From: Flavobacteriales bacterium UBA5869
Lineage (GTDB): Bacteria > Bacteroidota > Bacteroidia > Flavobacteriales_D > Crocinitomicaceae
Direction: 5' to 3'
Length of the DNA: 5,287 nt
Assembly (NCBI GenBank): GCA_002432565.1
Contig: DJFP01000135.1
Span: 1-5,287 of the forward strand
Below the pieces are notes generated by a model. The model had not been told where the DNA came from. It did no database searches and saw nothing but the letters and a program-made list of their open reading frames with translations. Positions 1 through 5,287 of this stretch are shown piece after piece. The translations under genes and the position numbers were made by a program. Numbering within the stretch: position 1 is the stretch's first letter; every line of letters starts with the position of its first letter.

Positions 1-149
1 GCTTTTTGAGCCGGATTACAACAAATAAATAATTCGTTTCCCTGGCCGGATAACTGCTTCAATAAAGAAATCGATCTGGCCGTATGTCCGTATCCCCAAT
101 TGAGGCAGGCAAATAATATGCGCTCTTGTGACAATGCGGCCGGATGCAT
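1..149 (-). CDS. Partial GT-B (MurG/GT28-like) glycosyltransferase, N-terminus only
   Basis: The reverse strand reads open from an ATG at 149 to the left edge, giving 49 complete codons of an N-terminus whose remainder lies outside the window. After a short leader (MHPAALSQ) comes ERILFACLNWGYGHTARSIS and then LLKQLSGQGNELFICCNPAQ. This is a beta-strand, then a glycine/histidine loop (NWGxGHxxR), then a helix, then a second strand. That is the opening Rossmann half of GT-B enzymes, and it closely resembles Bacteroidota GT28-like proteins with a NWGLGHATR signature. Such enzymes transfer a sugar from a nucleotide-sugar donor, usually to a membrane or cell-envelope acceptor; neither donor nor acceptor can be told from this part. 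The ATG is the first in-frame start after the kup stop (TAG-AGT-ATG, 3 nt between genes), so it probably shares the kup transcript. The family call is fairly secure; specificity is unknown. Confidence 0.78.
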   Translation of the reverse strand, partial: MHPAALSQERILFACLNWGYGHTARSISLLKQLSGQGNELFICCNPAQK

Positions 150-152
150 ACT

Positions 153-2087
153 CTATTGACTTCGTTTCAGATTGATCGGAGCAGCTTTAGAAAGTACATA
201 TGGGAAATTTTCCTCCACGTAGGAACTCGGATCTAAACCGAATTCGTTCTTTTCTGATAAAGCACGTCCTTTGATGAAGAAATACATATTCATGATCAGT
301 TTGTGGAACCACGGAAGCTCGTTGTCATTCGACAGGAACTTGCGGATCACAATGAACCTGAAATCCCCGATGTGGTCACTATGATGATACTCACAAGCAT
401 ACCGCGACTTGATTTCGATTTCTCCGTTCTGCACCAATTCTTCCACAACCTGCTTGAACATCATGTCCAGTTTCGGCTGAATGCGGAATCCTAATTTGAA
501 ATCGATACGGATCAAATCATTTTCATCGTGTTTCGTGACCTTGTATTCTTTCGTATACGGTTCATCCGATGTAATCACATGCACGAACCAATAACGCTCC
601 GCACGCTTGGGCTGCTGCTCAAGGATCGAATAAAACACTTTTGATTCCACTTCATCAACACGTTCTGCACTGGTCAGGTAAACCAGGTGAGTTGCATATG
701 TCGGGATCTGATCATCCACAGACAATTTTCGAAGGATAGGCAGATAGCTTTTGATCTTTACAAAATCAATGATGCTGTTACGAATGATCTTGCTTTTGAA
801 GATCACGTACATAACCGCCATTACCGAAAGTGCAATGGTCAGGGTAATGTAACCTCCCTGCGGGAATTTATCGATCTGGGCTGTCAGGAAACTGCTTTCC
901 ACGATAAAGAACAAGCCGATCAGGCCGTAACGCAGAATCGGGTTCCAGTGTTTCCGAAGGAAATAAAAATACAGGAGTACCGTAGAACTGATCATCGTCA
1001 GAATGATTGAAAGTCCGTATGCAGCTTCCATATTTTCCGACTTTCTGAACAGGTACACGATAGCAATACAGCCAAGCATCAGAAACCAGTTGATCGAAGG
1101 CACGTATAGCTGTCCTTTTATCTCAGAAGGGAAATTTACTTTTACACGCGGCCATAAATTCAATCGGATTGCTTCATTGATCAAAGTAAATGAGCCGGAT
1201 ATCATTGCCTGTGAAGCAACAATTGCCGCAGCTGTCGCAATAATAACAGATGTCAATCTGAATCCCTCCGGTACAATTGAGTAAAATGGATTTCCTTCAA
1301 TGTTGGTGCCTAAATGCCCCATTAAATATGCTCCCTGTCCGAAATAATTCAATAAAAGCATCGCCTTAACAAATACCCAGCTTACACGAATATTTTCTCT
1401 TCCACAATGCCCTAAATCAGAATAAAGTGCTTCACCACCGGTCGTACATAAAAATACTGCTCCCAATAACCAAAACCCTTTGGGATAATTGACCAGAAGA
1501 TCATAAGCATAATAAGGATTTAAAGCTTTGAGTATCGATACATCTTTCATGAAATACATGCATCCGACCACTCCGATCATTAAAAACCAGAGCATCATTA
1601 CCGGTCCGAAAAAGCGACCAATGAATTTAGTACCAAACTGCTGAATGACAAAAATCCCAATGATAATTGCTATTGCAATTGGAACTGTATTTATCTTCGG
1701 ATTAATATAACCTAAACCTTCTACGGCTGAAGAGACGGAAATCGGTGGTGTAATAATTCCATCTGCCAACAGCGAAGCCCCTCCGATCATGGCAGGAATA
1801 ACCAACCATTTTCGCTGTCTGCGAACAAGTGTGTACAGAGAAAAAATCCCCCCTTCCCCCTTATTGTCGGCACGTAGTGTGATAATCACATATTTCAGTG
1901 TCGTTTGGAGTGTCAGAGTCCAAAAAATACAGGATAAGCCTCCAAGGATTAATTGTTCGGTGATTTTCCGCTCTCCGGCAATAGCCTTCAATACATAGAG
2001 TGGTGAGGTTCCGATATCTCCGAAAATAATTCCGACTGTGATGATCAATCCCGCGAATGAAAGCGCGTGATGATGGTGCTTTGACAT
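153..2087 (-). CDS. kup: Kup-family low-affinity potassium uptake permease
   Basis: A 644-residue integral membrane K+ transporter of the Kup/HAK/KUP family, thought to work as a K+/H+ symporter in the inner membrane. Family signatures appear in order: GIIFGDIGTSPLY (residues 19-31), RADNKGEGGIFSLYTL (72-87), ADGIITPPISVSSAVEGL (108-125), GGEALYSDLGHCGR (217-230), NYFGQGA (247-253) and ASQAMISGSFTLINEAIRL (291-309). About twelve hydrophobic segments fill residues 9-430, and a soluble cytoplasmic domain follows (about 435-644). Asp24, Glu123 and Glu219 match acidic membrane residues implicated in transport by E. coli Kup. The length is slightly above the 622 of E. coli. An upstream in-frame ATG at 2276 would add 63 non-family residues and overlap trmB antisense; the ATG at 2087 (MSKHHHHALSFAGL) places the family core correctly and is chosen. 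There is a short His run at residues 4-7. It is probably co-transcribed with the glycosyltransferase 3 nt downstream and is divergent from trmB. Confidence 0.96.
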   Translation of the reverse strand: MSKHHHHALSFAGLIITVGIIFGDIGTSPLYVLKAIAGERKITEQLILGGLSCIFWTLTLQTTLKYVIITLRADNKGEGGIFSLYTLVRRQRKWLVIPAMIGGASLLADGIITPPISVSSAVEGLGYINPKINTVPIAIAIIIGIFVIQQFGTKFIGRFFGPVMMLWFLMIGVVGCMYFMKDVSILKALNPYYAYDLLVNYPKGFWLLGAVFLCTTGGEALYSDLGHCGRENIRVSWVFVKAMLLLNYFGQGAYLMGHLGTNIEGNPFYSIVPEGFRLTSVIIATAAAIVASQAMISGSFTLINEAIRLNLWPRVKVNFPSEIKGQLYVPSINWFLMLGCIAIVYLFRKSENMEAAYGLSIILTMISSTVLLYFYFLRKHWNPILRYGLIGLFFIVESSFLTAQIDKFPQGGYITLTIALSVMAVMYVIFKSKIIRNSIIDFVKIKSYLPILRKLSVDDQIPTYATHLVYLTSAERVDEVESKVFYSILEQQPKRAERYWFVHVITSDEPYTKEYKVTKHDENDLIRIDFKLGFRIQPKLDMMFKQVVEELVQNGEIEIKSRYACEYHHSDHIGDFRFIVIRKFLSNDNELPWFHKLIMNMYFFIKGRALSEKNEFGLDPSSYVEENFPYVLSKAAPINLKRSQ

Positions 2088-2182
2088 AACAGATAAATAT
2101 TTAGAGTGTAAATGTACATATTGCGGAGGTGACATGCTACGGATTTGCGAAAAATTCAACAAAAAATTTGCTTTGGAATACT

Positions 2183-2190
2183 TACTTTTG
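2183..2190 (+). promoter_or_regulatory. trmB -7 promoter element (TACTTTTG)
   Basis: TACTTTTG is an exact match to the Bacteroidota -7 consensus TAnnTTTG and continues as TTTGCAC, as does the clpX promoter. No TTG sits at the usual 17-23 bp upstream; that stretch is A-rich instead, and the nearest TTTG (2167-2170) is only 12 bp away. If the element is active, transcription would begin around 2194-2197, a few bases before the trmB ATG at 2200, giving an almost leaderless mRNA. This is inferred from the motif only. Confidence 0.5.
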
Positions 2191-2199
2191 CACTGATTT

Positions 2200-2880
2200 A
2201 TGGGAAAGAATAAACTGAGACGCTTTGCGGAAATGAAATCGTGGGATAATGTGTTCGAACCGACATTGGAGCCCAATCCGCAGGACGCCTTTCCGCTGAA
2301 AGGAAAATGGCACCAGGATTACTTTAAGAACTCCAATCCTATTGTATTGGAATTAGGCTGTGGAAAAGGAGAATATTCCGTCGGGCTGGCGAGACATTAT
2401 CCAAATAAGAATTTCATCGGTGTTGACATCAAAGGTTCCCGCATGTTCGTAGGAGCTAAAGAAGCTTTGGATGAAAAGCTCGAAAATGTTGCTTTCCTTA
2501 GAACCAAAATTGATTTCATCGATTCGTATTTCGAGCCGAATGAAGTAGACGAAATTTGGTTGACCTTCTCAGATCCTCAGCCTTTGAAACCCAGAAAAAG
2601 ATTGACTTCGGAACAATTCATAGCGCGCTACAGACGTATTTTGAAGCCAGGAGGAATTATTCACCTCAAAACAGATTCAACGCTCTTATTTCAATCTACA
2701 GAAGAACAAATCCAGGAACACAATTATGACCTGATCGAGTCCACCTGGGATTTGTACCAGTCCATGCCGGAAGATTTGGACCCGACTATCCGCGAAATCC
2801 TGCATATCAAAACGCATTACGAACAACTGTTTACCGCGAAAGGTTCGGTGATTAAATATTGTTCGTTCAGAATTAATTAA
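2200..2880 (+). CDS. trmB: tRNA (guanine-N7-)-methyltransferase TrmB
   Basis: A 226-residue class I SAM-dependent methyltransferase that makes N7-methylguanosine at position 46 in the variable loop of tRNA, in the cytoplasm. Visible features are the SAM-binding motif I VLELGCGKGEYS (49-60), FIGVDIKGSRM (72-82) ending the second Rossmann strand, the family motif TFSDPQPLKPRKRLTS (122-137, with the Asp-Pro pair at 125-126), LKPGGIIHLKTDS (148-160) and a C-terminal THYEQLFTAKGSVIKY segment (205-220) matching the TxxE region of TrmB. Length is normal for the family. The start is well supported because MGKNKLRRFAE is the typical N-terminus of Bacteroidota TrmB, although no Shine-Dalgarno lies just upstream and a -7-like box ends only 10 bp before it. 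It is divergent from kup and convergent with clpX, so it is probably a single-gene transcript ending at the palindrome at 2881-2964. Confidence 0.95.
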   Translation: MGKNKLRRFAEMKSWDNVFEPTLEPNPQDAFPLKGKWHQDYFKNSNPIVLELGCGKGEYSVGLARHYPNKNFIGVDIKGSRMFVGAKEALDEKLENVAFLRTKIDFIDSYFEPNEVDEIWLTFSDPQPLKPRKRLTSEQFIARYRRILKPGGIIHLKTDSTLLFQSTEEQIQEHNYDLIESTWDLYQSMPEDLDPTIREILHIKTHYEQLFTAKGSVIKYCSFRIN

Positions 2881-2964
2881 AAAGTATCAATTATAAACTA
2901 TCAAGGGGATCCATCTTCTTCGATAAATCCCCTTGATAATTAATTCATTTATAATTGATAATTT
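2881..2964. terminator. Nested inverted repeat, likely bidirectional terminator between trmB and clpX
   Basis: The whole gap between the two convergent stop codons is a two-stage inverted repeat. The inner stem is TATCAAGGGGAT (2899-2910) pairing with ATCCCCTTGATA (2927-2938), 12 perfect base pairs around a 16-nt loop. The outer stem is TATCAATTATAAA (2885-2897) pairing with TTTATAATTGATA (2948-2960), 13 perfect base pairs. After one mismatch, three more A-T pairs reach both gene ends. The stems are joined by 1 nt on the left and 9 nt on the right. For the clpX transcript the outer stem is followed by CTTTTTAA, a usable U-tract; for trmB it is followed by the weaker ATTTCT. The position between convergent genes fits a shared terminator. 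Confidence 0.8.
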
Positions 2965-4185
2965 CTAAGCTACTTTCAATCGTGCCACTTTGCTTTTTGA
3001 GAATTGTTCTTTTGCATATTCCAGGTCAACACGGAACTCTTTCTCATCTTTCGACGGTAATTCGTACATCGCATCTGTCAGGATTGCTTCACAAATGGAT
3101 CTTAATCCGCGAGCACCGAGTTTAAATTCGATTGCTTTTTCTACAATGAAATCCAGCACGTTTGCGTCAAATGTCAAACGGATGCCGTCGATTTCAAATA
3201 ATCGTATATATTGTTTGATAATTGCGTTTTTAGGCTCTGTAATGATTCGTTTCAGGCTTTTTGCATCCAAAGGCTCCAGGTAAGTCAATACCGGGAAACG
3301 CCCGATTAACTCCGGGATCAAACCGTAAGATTTCACATCGGTCGGAGTAATGTATTTCAAGAAATTGTCTTCGTCTACTTTTTCAGTTACCTGTGAACCG
3401 AACCCGATTGTCTGTCTGTTCACACGACTTGCAATAATTCGCTCGATTCCGTCAAAGGCCCCCCCGCAGATAAACAGGATATTCTTCGTATCGATTGCGA
3501 TCATTTTCTGCTCCGGGTGTTTTCTTCCTCCCTGCGGCGGAACATTCACCGTAGATCCTTCAAGCAATTTCAATAAAGCCTGCTGAACTCCTTCTCCGGA
3601 AACATCTCGTGTAATAGAAGGGTTATCACTCTTACGTGCAATTTTATCGATCTCGTCAATGAATACGATTCCGTGCTGAGCTGCCTGTACATTGTAATCA
3701 GCAGCCTGGAGCAGCCTGGAAAGGATACTTTCGACATCTTCCCCTACATAACCTGCTTCCGTAAGCACCGTTGCATCTGCAATACAGAACGGAACGTTCA
3801 GCATTTTTGCAATGGTTTTTGCAAGTAAGGTCTTTCCTGTTCCGGTACGCCCAACCAGGATCACGTTTGATTTTTCAATCTCTACCTCTTCGATCTTTGT
3901 CTGGTGCAAACGTTTATAATGATTGTAAACGGCAACAGAAAGTGTTTTCTTGGCATCATCCTGCCCGATTACATATTCATCCAATCGTTCCTTGATATCC
4001 TGTGGTTTCAACACATTTACCGGAGCACCCTGAGAAGCTGTTTTGGTTGACTGATCTTCGTCAACAATCATTCGTGCCTGGGCAATACAATGATCACAAA
4101 TGTGACCTGATAAACCAGCTATAAGTAACCCTACTTGACTTCGTGGCCTTCCACAAAACGAGCAGGAAGTTTCCTTTTTTGACAT
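2965..4185 (-). CDS. clpX: ATP-dependent Clp protease ATP-binding subunit ClpX
   Basis: A 406-residue AAA+ unfoldase that forms a hexamer, recognises tagged or damaged proteins, unfolds them with ATP and feeds them to ClpP in the cytoplasm. In order: an N-terminal zinc-binding domain with Cys8, Cys11, Cys30 and Cys33; Walker A GRTGTGKT (112-119, with Arg where E. coli has Pro at the second position); pore-1 loop GYVGED (145-150); Walker B IVFIDEID (173-180); the RKH motif at the pore entrance (221-223); the IGF loop (260-262) that docks into ClpP; the arginine of GRFP (Arg296); and sensor-2 GAR (357-359). Length is slightly below E. coli ClpX (424). All motifs for ATP hydrolysis and ClpP partnership are present. 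It lies downstream of clpP on the same strand, but the 74-bp gap holds both a terminator-like hairpin and a promoter candidate, so expression may be partly independent of clpP. Confidence 0.98.
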   Translation of the reverse strand: MSKKETSCSFCGRPRSQVGLLIAGLSGHICDHCIAQARMIVDEDQSTKTASQGAPVNVLKPQDIKERLDEYVIGQDDAKKTLSVAVYNHYKRLHQTKIEEVEIEKSNVILVGRTGTGKTLLAKTIAKMLNVPFCIADATVLTEAGYVGEDVESILSRLLQAADYNVQAAQHGIVFIDEIDKIARKSDNPSITRDVSGEGVQQALLKLLEGSTVNVPPQGGRKHPEQKMIAIDTKNILFICGGAFDGIERIIASRVNRQTIGFGSQVTEKVDEDNFLKYITPTDVKSYGLIPELIGRFPVLTYLEPLDAKSLKRIITEPKNAIIKQYIRLFEIDGIRLTFDANVLDFIVEKAIEFKLGARGLRSICEAILTDAMYELPSKDEKEFRVDLEYAKEQFSKSKVARLKVA

Positions 4186-4203
4186 AGTATAATTTTAATC
4201 GAC

Positions 4204-4236
4204 AAAAAAGTCACCTCGATTAAACCGAGATGACTT
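4204..4236 (-). terminator. Intrinsic-terminator-like hairpin in the clpP-clpX gap (clpX leader)
   Basis: Read on the minus strand, AAGTCATCTCG (4236-4226) pairs with CGAGGTGACTT (4218-4208) around the 7-nt loop GTTTAAT and is followed directly by a T6 run (4209-4204, overlapping the stem end). The only non-Watson-Crick position is U4230-G4214, a wobble pair in the minus-strand RNA but an A-C mismatch in the plus-strand RNA, so the element is directional towards clpX. It fits a rho-independent terminator for clpP, or an attenuator between clpP and clpX. The clpX ATG lies only 18 nt beyond the T-run. Confidence 0.75.
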
Positions 4237-4249
4237 AGTTAGTATTGTG

Positions 4250-4280
4250 CAAAGTTAGACTATTTCGGGTTGCGAAGCAA
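4250..4280 (-). promoter_or_regulatory. Probable clpX promoter overlapping the 3' end of clpP
   Basis: On the minus strand, TTG (4280-4278) is followed after 20 bp by TAACTTTG (4257-4250) and then CAC. Both elements and their spacing match the Bacteroidota vegetative promoter (TTG, 17-23 bp, TAnnTTTG). The -33 element lies within the last codons of clpP, and the -7 box sits just after its stop codon. Transcription would start near 4244-4246, giving clpX a leader of about 60 nt that contains the terminator-like hairpin. This is an inference from the motif. Confidence 0.6.
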
Positions 4281-4928
4281 GATTTCGTCTACCATTCCGT
4301 ATTCTTTTGCTTCTTCAGCCGTCATCCAGTAATCACGGTCAGAATCAGCCCATACTTTTTCGTAAGATTGCTTGGAGTGTGTAGCGATGATATCATACAG
4401 CTCTTTTTTCAACTTTTGAATTTCGCGTGCTGTGATTTCGATATCGGAAGCCTGCCCCTGAGCCCCCCCAAGCGGTTGGTGGATCATTACACGTGCGTGT
4501 TTCAAAGCAGAACGTTTTCCTTCAGCTCCTGCACACATCAGAACTGCTCCCATAGAAGCTGCCATTCCTGTACAGATTGTTGCAACATCCGGCTTGATGT
4601 ACTGCATCGTGTCATAAATTCCCAAACCTGCGTAAACGGATCCTCCCGGGGAATTCAGGTAAATTTGGATATCTTTCTTCGCATCAACTGACTCTAAGAA
4701 TAGCAATTGAGCATTGATGATATTTGCAACCTGGTCATTGATCCCTGTTCCCAGGAAAATAATGCGGTCCATCATTAAACGTGAGAACACGTCCATTTGT
4801 GTCATATTCAAATGACGTTCTTCGATAATATAAGGTGTTAAAGAAGATTCGATGTAGCTTTCTAAGTGCATGCTTGAAATTCCGACATGCTTTGTTGCGT
4901 ACTTATTAAATTCGTTTTTGTCGAACAT
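4260..4928 (-). CDS. clpP: ATP-dependent Clp protease proteolytic subunit ClpP
   Basis: A 222-residue serine peptidase of MEROPS family S14 that assembles into a two-ring, 14-subunit chamber and degrades proteins delivered by ClpX. The catalytic triad is visible with exactly the family spacing: Ser125 in GMAASMG (121-127), His150 in MIHQPLGG (148-155) and Asp199 in DSDRDYW (195-201). Other family blocks are SRLMMDRIIFLGTGI (49-63), NSPGGSVYAGLGIYDTMQ (92-109), IKPDVATICTG (111-121), QASDIEITAREI (159-170) and AEEAKEYGMVDEIL (204-217). The N-terminal 30 or so residues before TPYIIEERHLN are typical of Bacteroidota ClpP and may include a short propeptide, as in other ClpPs. The ATG at 4928 is preceded by an A-rich stretch (A9 at 4946-4938) and no Shine-Dalgarno. 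The genes clpP and clpX are in the common order, but no trigger-factor gene is seen in the 359 bp upstream. Confidence 0.98.
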   Translation of the reverse strand: MFDKNEFNKYATKHVGISSMHLESYIESSLTPYIIEERHLNMTQMDVFSRLMMDRIIFLGTGINDQVANIINAQLLFLESVDAKKDIQIYLNSPGGSVYAGLGIYDTMQYIKPDVATICTGMAASMGAVLMCAGAEGKRSALKHARVMIHQPLGGAQGQASDIEITAREIQKLKKELYDIIATHSKQSYEKVWADSDRDYWMTAEEAKEYGMVDEILLRNPK

Positions 4929-5287
4929 GTTGATAGATTTTTTTTTACAAGTATTAAATTAAGTGTTATTTCCGAATTGAGCCGATTTCTTTTGGAAGAG
5001 TTTCAGGTTCAAATTCCGATAGCTATCGGAATCAAAATGTTCACTGGTTCAAACGGGATCTATTGCTTTATTCTGTCCCGGTGTTATCGGATATTTTTCT
5101 TGAACACATGAATCTTTTGAACAAACGCTTACTGAGAGATCAACTGGTTTCGGACAAAATATAAAATTAATACGAATCAGAACAATTGGTTCTTTTTTTG
5201 GCAGAAATTAACGAGAATAATAACAACATCCTTACGTTCAAAACTTATCTTTTAAAGAAACAGCCGGAAAAGACTAATTATTCGTGT
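4929..5287. other. Gene-poor region upstream of clpP
   Basis: This 359-bp stretch holds no coding region I can support on either strand; the open frames are short and lack family signatures. It presumably carries the clpP promoter and leader. A close but imperfect promoter match on the minus strand is TTG (5185-5183), 19 bp, then TATATTTTG (5163-5155), which has one extra base within the TAnnTTTG motif and would give a leader of roughly 220 nt. Nearer the gene, TAATACTTG (4956-4948) is a weaker match with no upstream TTG. The region also contains a 20-bp palindrome and four copies of GTTCAAA (both strands), described separately. At the right edge (5288 onward) nothing can be said. Confidence 0.55.
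5013..5032. repeat. Perfect 20-bp palindrome upstream of clpP
   Basis: ATTCCGATAGCTATCGGAAT reads identically on both strands. As RNA it would fold into an 8-bp stem with an AGCU tetraloop. No strong U-tract follows on either strand (CAAAATG on plus, TTGAACC on minus), so it is not a typical intrinsic terminator. A dyad operator for a dimeric regulator, a leader hairpin, or one copy of a dispersed genomic palindrome are all possible. The sequence alone does not decide between them. Confidence 0.6.

Noticed and set aside
303..1998. Several plus-strand open frames antisense to kup
   Set aside because: They are shadows of the well-conserved kup reading frame and encode no recognisable domain.
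2109..2116. TACATTTA on the minus strand as a -7 box for kup
   Set aside because: It differs from TAnnTTTG at the final G and has no TTG 17-23 bp upstream. It is too weak to list as a promoter, although the kup promoter must lie somewhere near here or within trmB.
2088..2276. In-frame upward extension of kup by 63 residues to an ATG at 2276 (another ATG at 2135)
   Set aside because: The added residues do not resemble Kup, overlap the conserved trmB N-terminus antisense and cover the whole divergent spacer. The ATG at 2087 gives the expected family N-terminus.
3701..3720. Perfect tandem repeat of the 10-mer GCAGCCTGGA within clpX
   Set aside because: It encodes the normal family segment SRLLQAAD on the minus strand without disturbing the frame, so it is best explained by coincidence of codons.
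4216..4224. Reading the 9-bp repeat in the clpX leader as a classical antiterminator
   Set aside because: Its 3' partner (4202-4194 on the minus strand) is transcribed only after the U-tract, too late to decide termination; retained only as a pseudoknot or translation-control idea.
2990..4691. Plus-strand open frames antisense to clpX and clpP, including one of 148 codons at 4245-4691
   Set aside because: The opposite strand carries intact, motif-complete clpX and clpP, and the antisense products look like nothing known.
5004..5020. GGTTCAAAT resembling a tRNA T-loop
   Set aside because: The flanking bases do not form a T-stem, and no acceptor stem, anticodon arm or D-arm could be found around it.
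5108..5164. An 18-codon plus-strand ORF (MNLLNKRLLRDQLVSDKI)
   Set aside because: There is no ribosome binding site or promoter match, it is very short, and it shows no family resemblance.
5179..5199. AGAAC-AATTG-GTTCT followed by a T7 run, terminator-like on the plus strand
   Set aside because: The stem is only 5 bp and AT-rich, and no plus-strand gene lies upstream to be terminated.

Overview
The window looks like an ordinary chromosomal housekeeping segment of a Bacteroidota bacterium, most likely a member of Flavobacteriales. That placement is an inference. It rests on two good matches to the Bacteroidota -7 promoter motif TAnnTTTG, on A/T-rich start regions without Shine-Dalgarno sequences at the four complete genes, on the style of the protein sequences, and on moderate GC content. 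No mobile element, CRISPR array, rRNA or tRNA was found.

Layout from left to right. Positions 1-149 (minus) hold the N-terminal 49 codons of a GT-B/MurG-like glycosyltransferase that runs off the left edge. Positions 153-2087 (minus) hold kup, a K+ uptake permease, which ends 3 nt before the glycosyltransferase start, so the two are probably co-transcribed. A 112-bp divergent spacer (2088-2199) follows. Positions 2200-2880 (plus) hold trmB, the tRNA m7G46 methyltransferase. An 84-bp convergent spacer (2881-2964) is almost entirely a nested inverted repeat, likely a two-way terminator. Positions 2965-4185 (minus) hold clpX, and 4260-4928 (minus) hold clpP. Positions 4929-5287 hold no gene I can support, but contain a 20-bp perfect palindrome and a recurring GTTCAAA motif.

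Functionally, ClpX (AAA+ unfoldase) and ClpP (serine peptidase) form one ATP-dependent protease, and both carry the residues needed to work together. Although clpP and clpX are in the usual order, the 74-bp gap between them holds an intrinsic-terminator-like hairpin. A near-consensus promoter for clpX overlaps the end of clpP. The two subunits therefore appear able to be transcribed separately, and the hairpin would lie inside the clpX 5' leader. Kup and TrmB have no evident functional link to Clp.

I do not see a convincing new multi-gene system. The points most worth a second look are the clpX leader (promoter, terminator hairpin and possible pseudoknot), the nearly leaderless trmB promoter with an overlapping Shine-Dalgarno-led mini-ORF, the nested palindrome between trmB and clpX, and the motif-rich non-coding region upstream of clpP.
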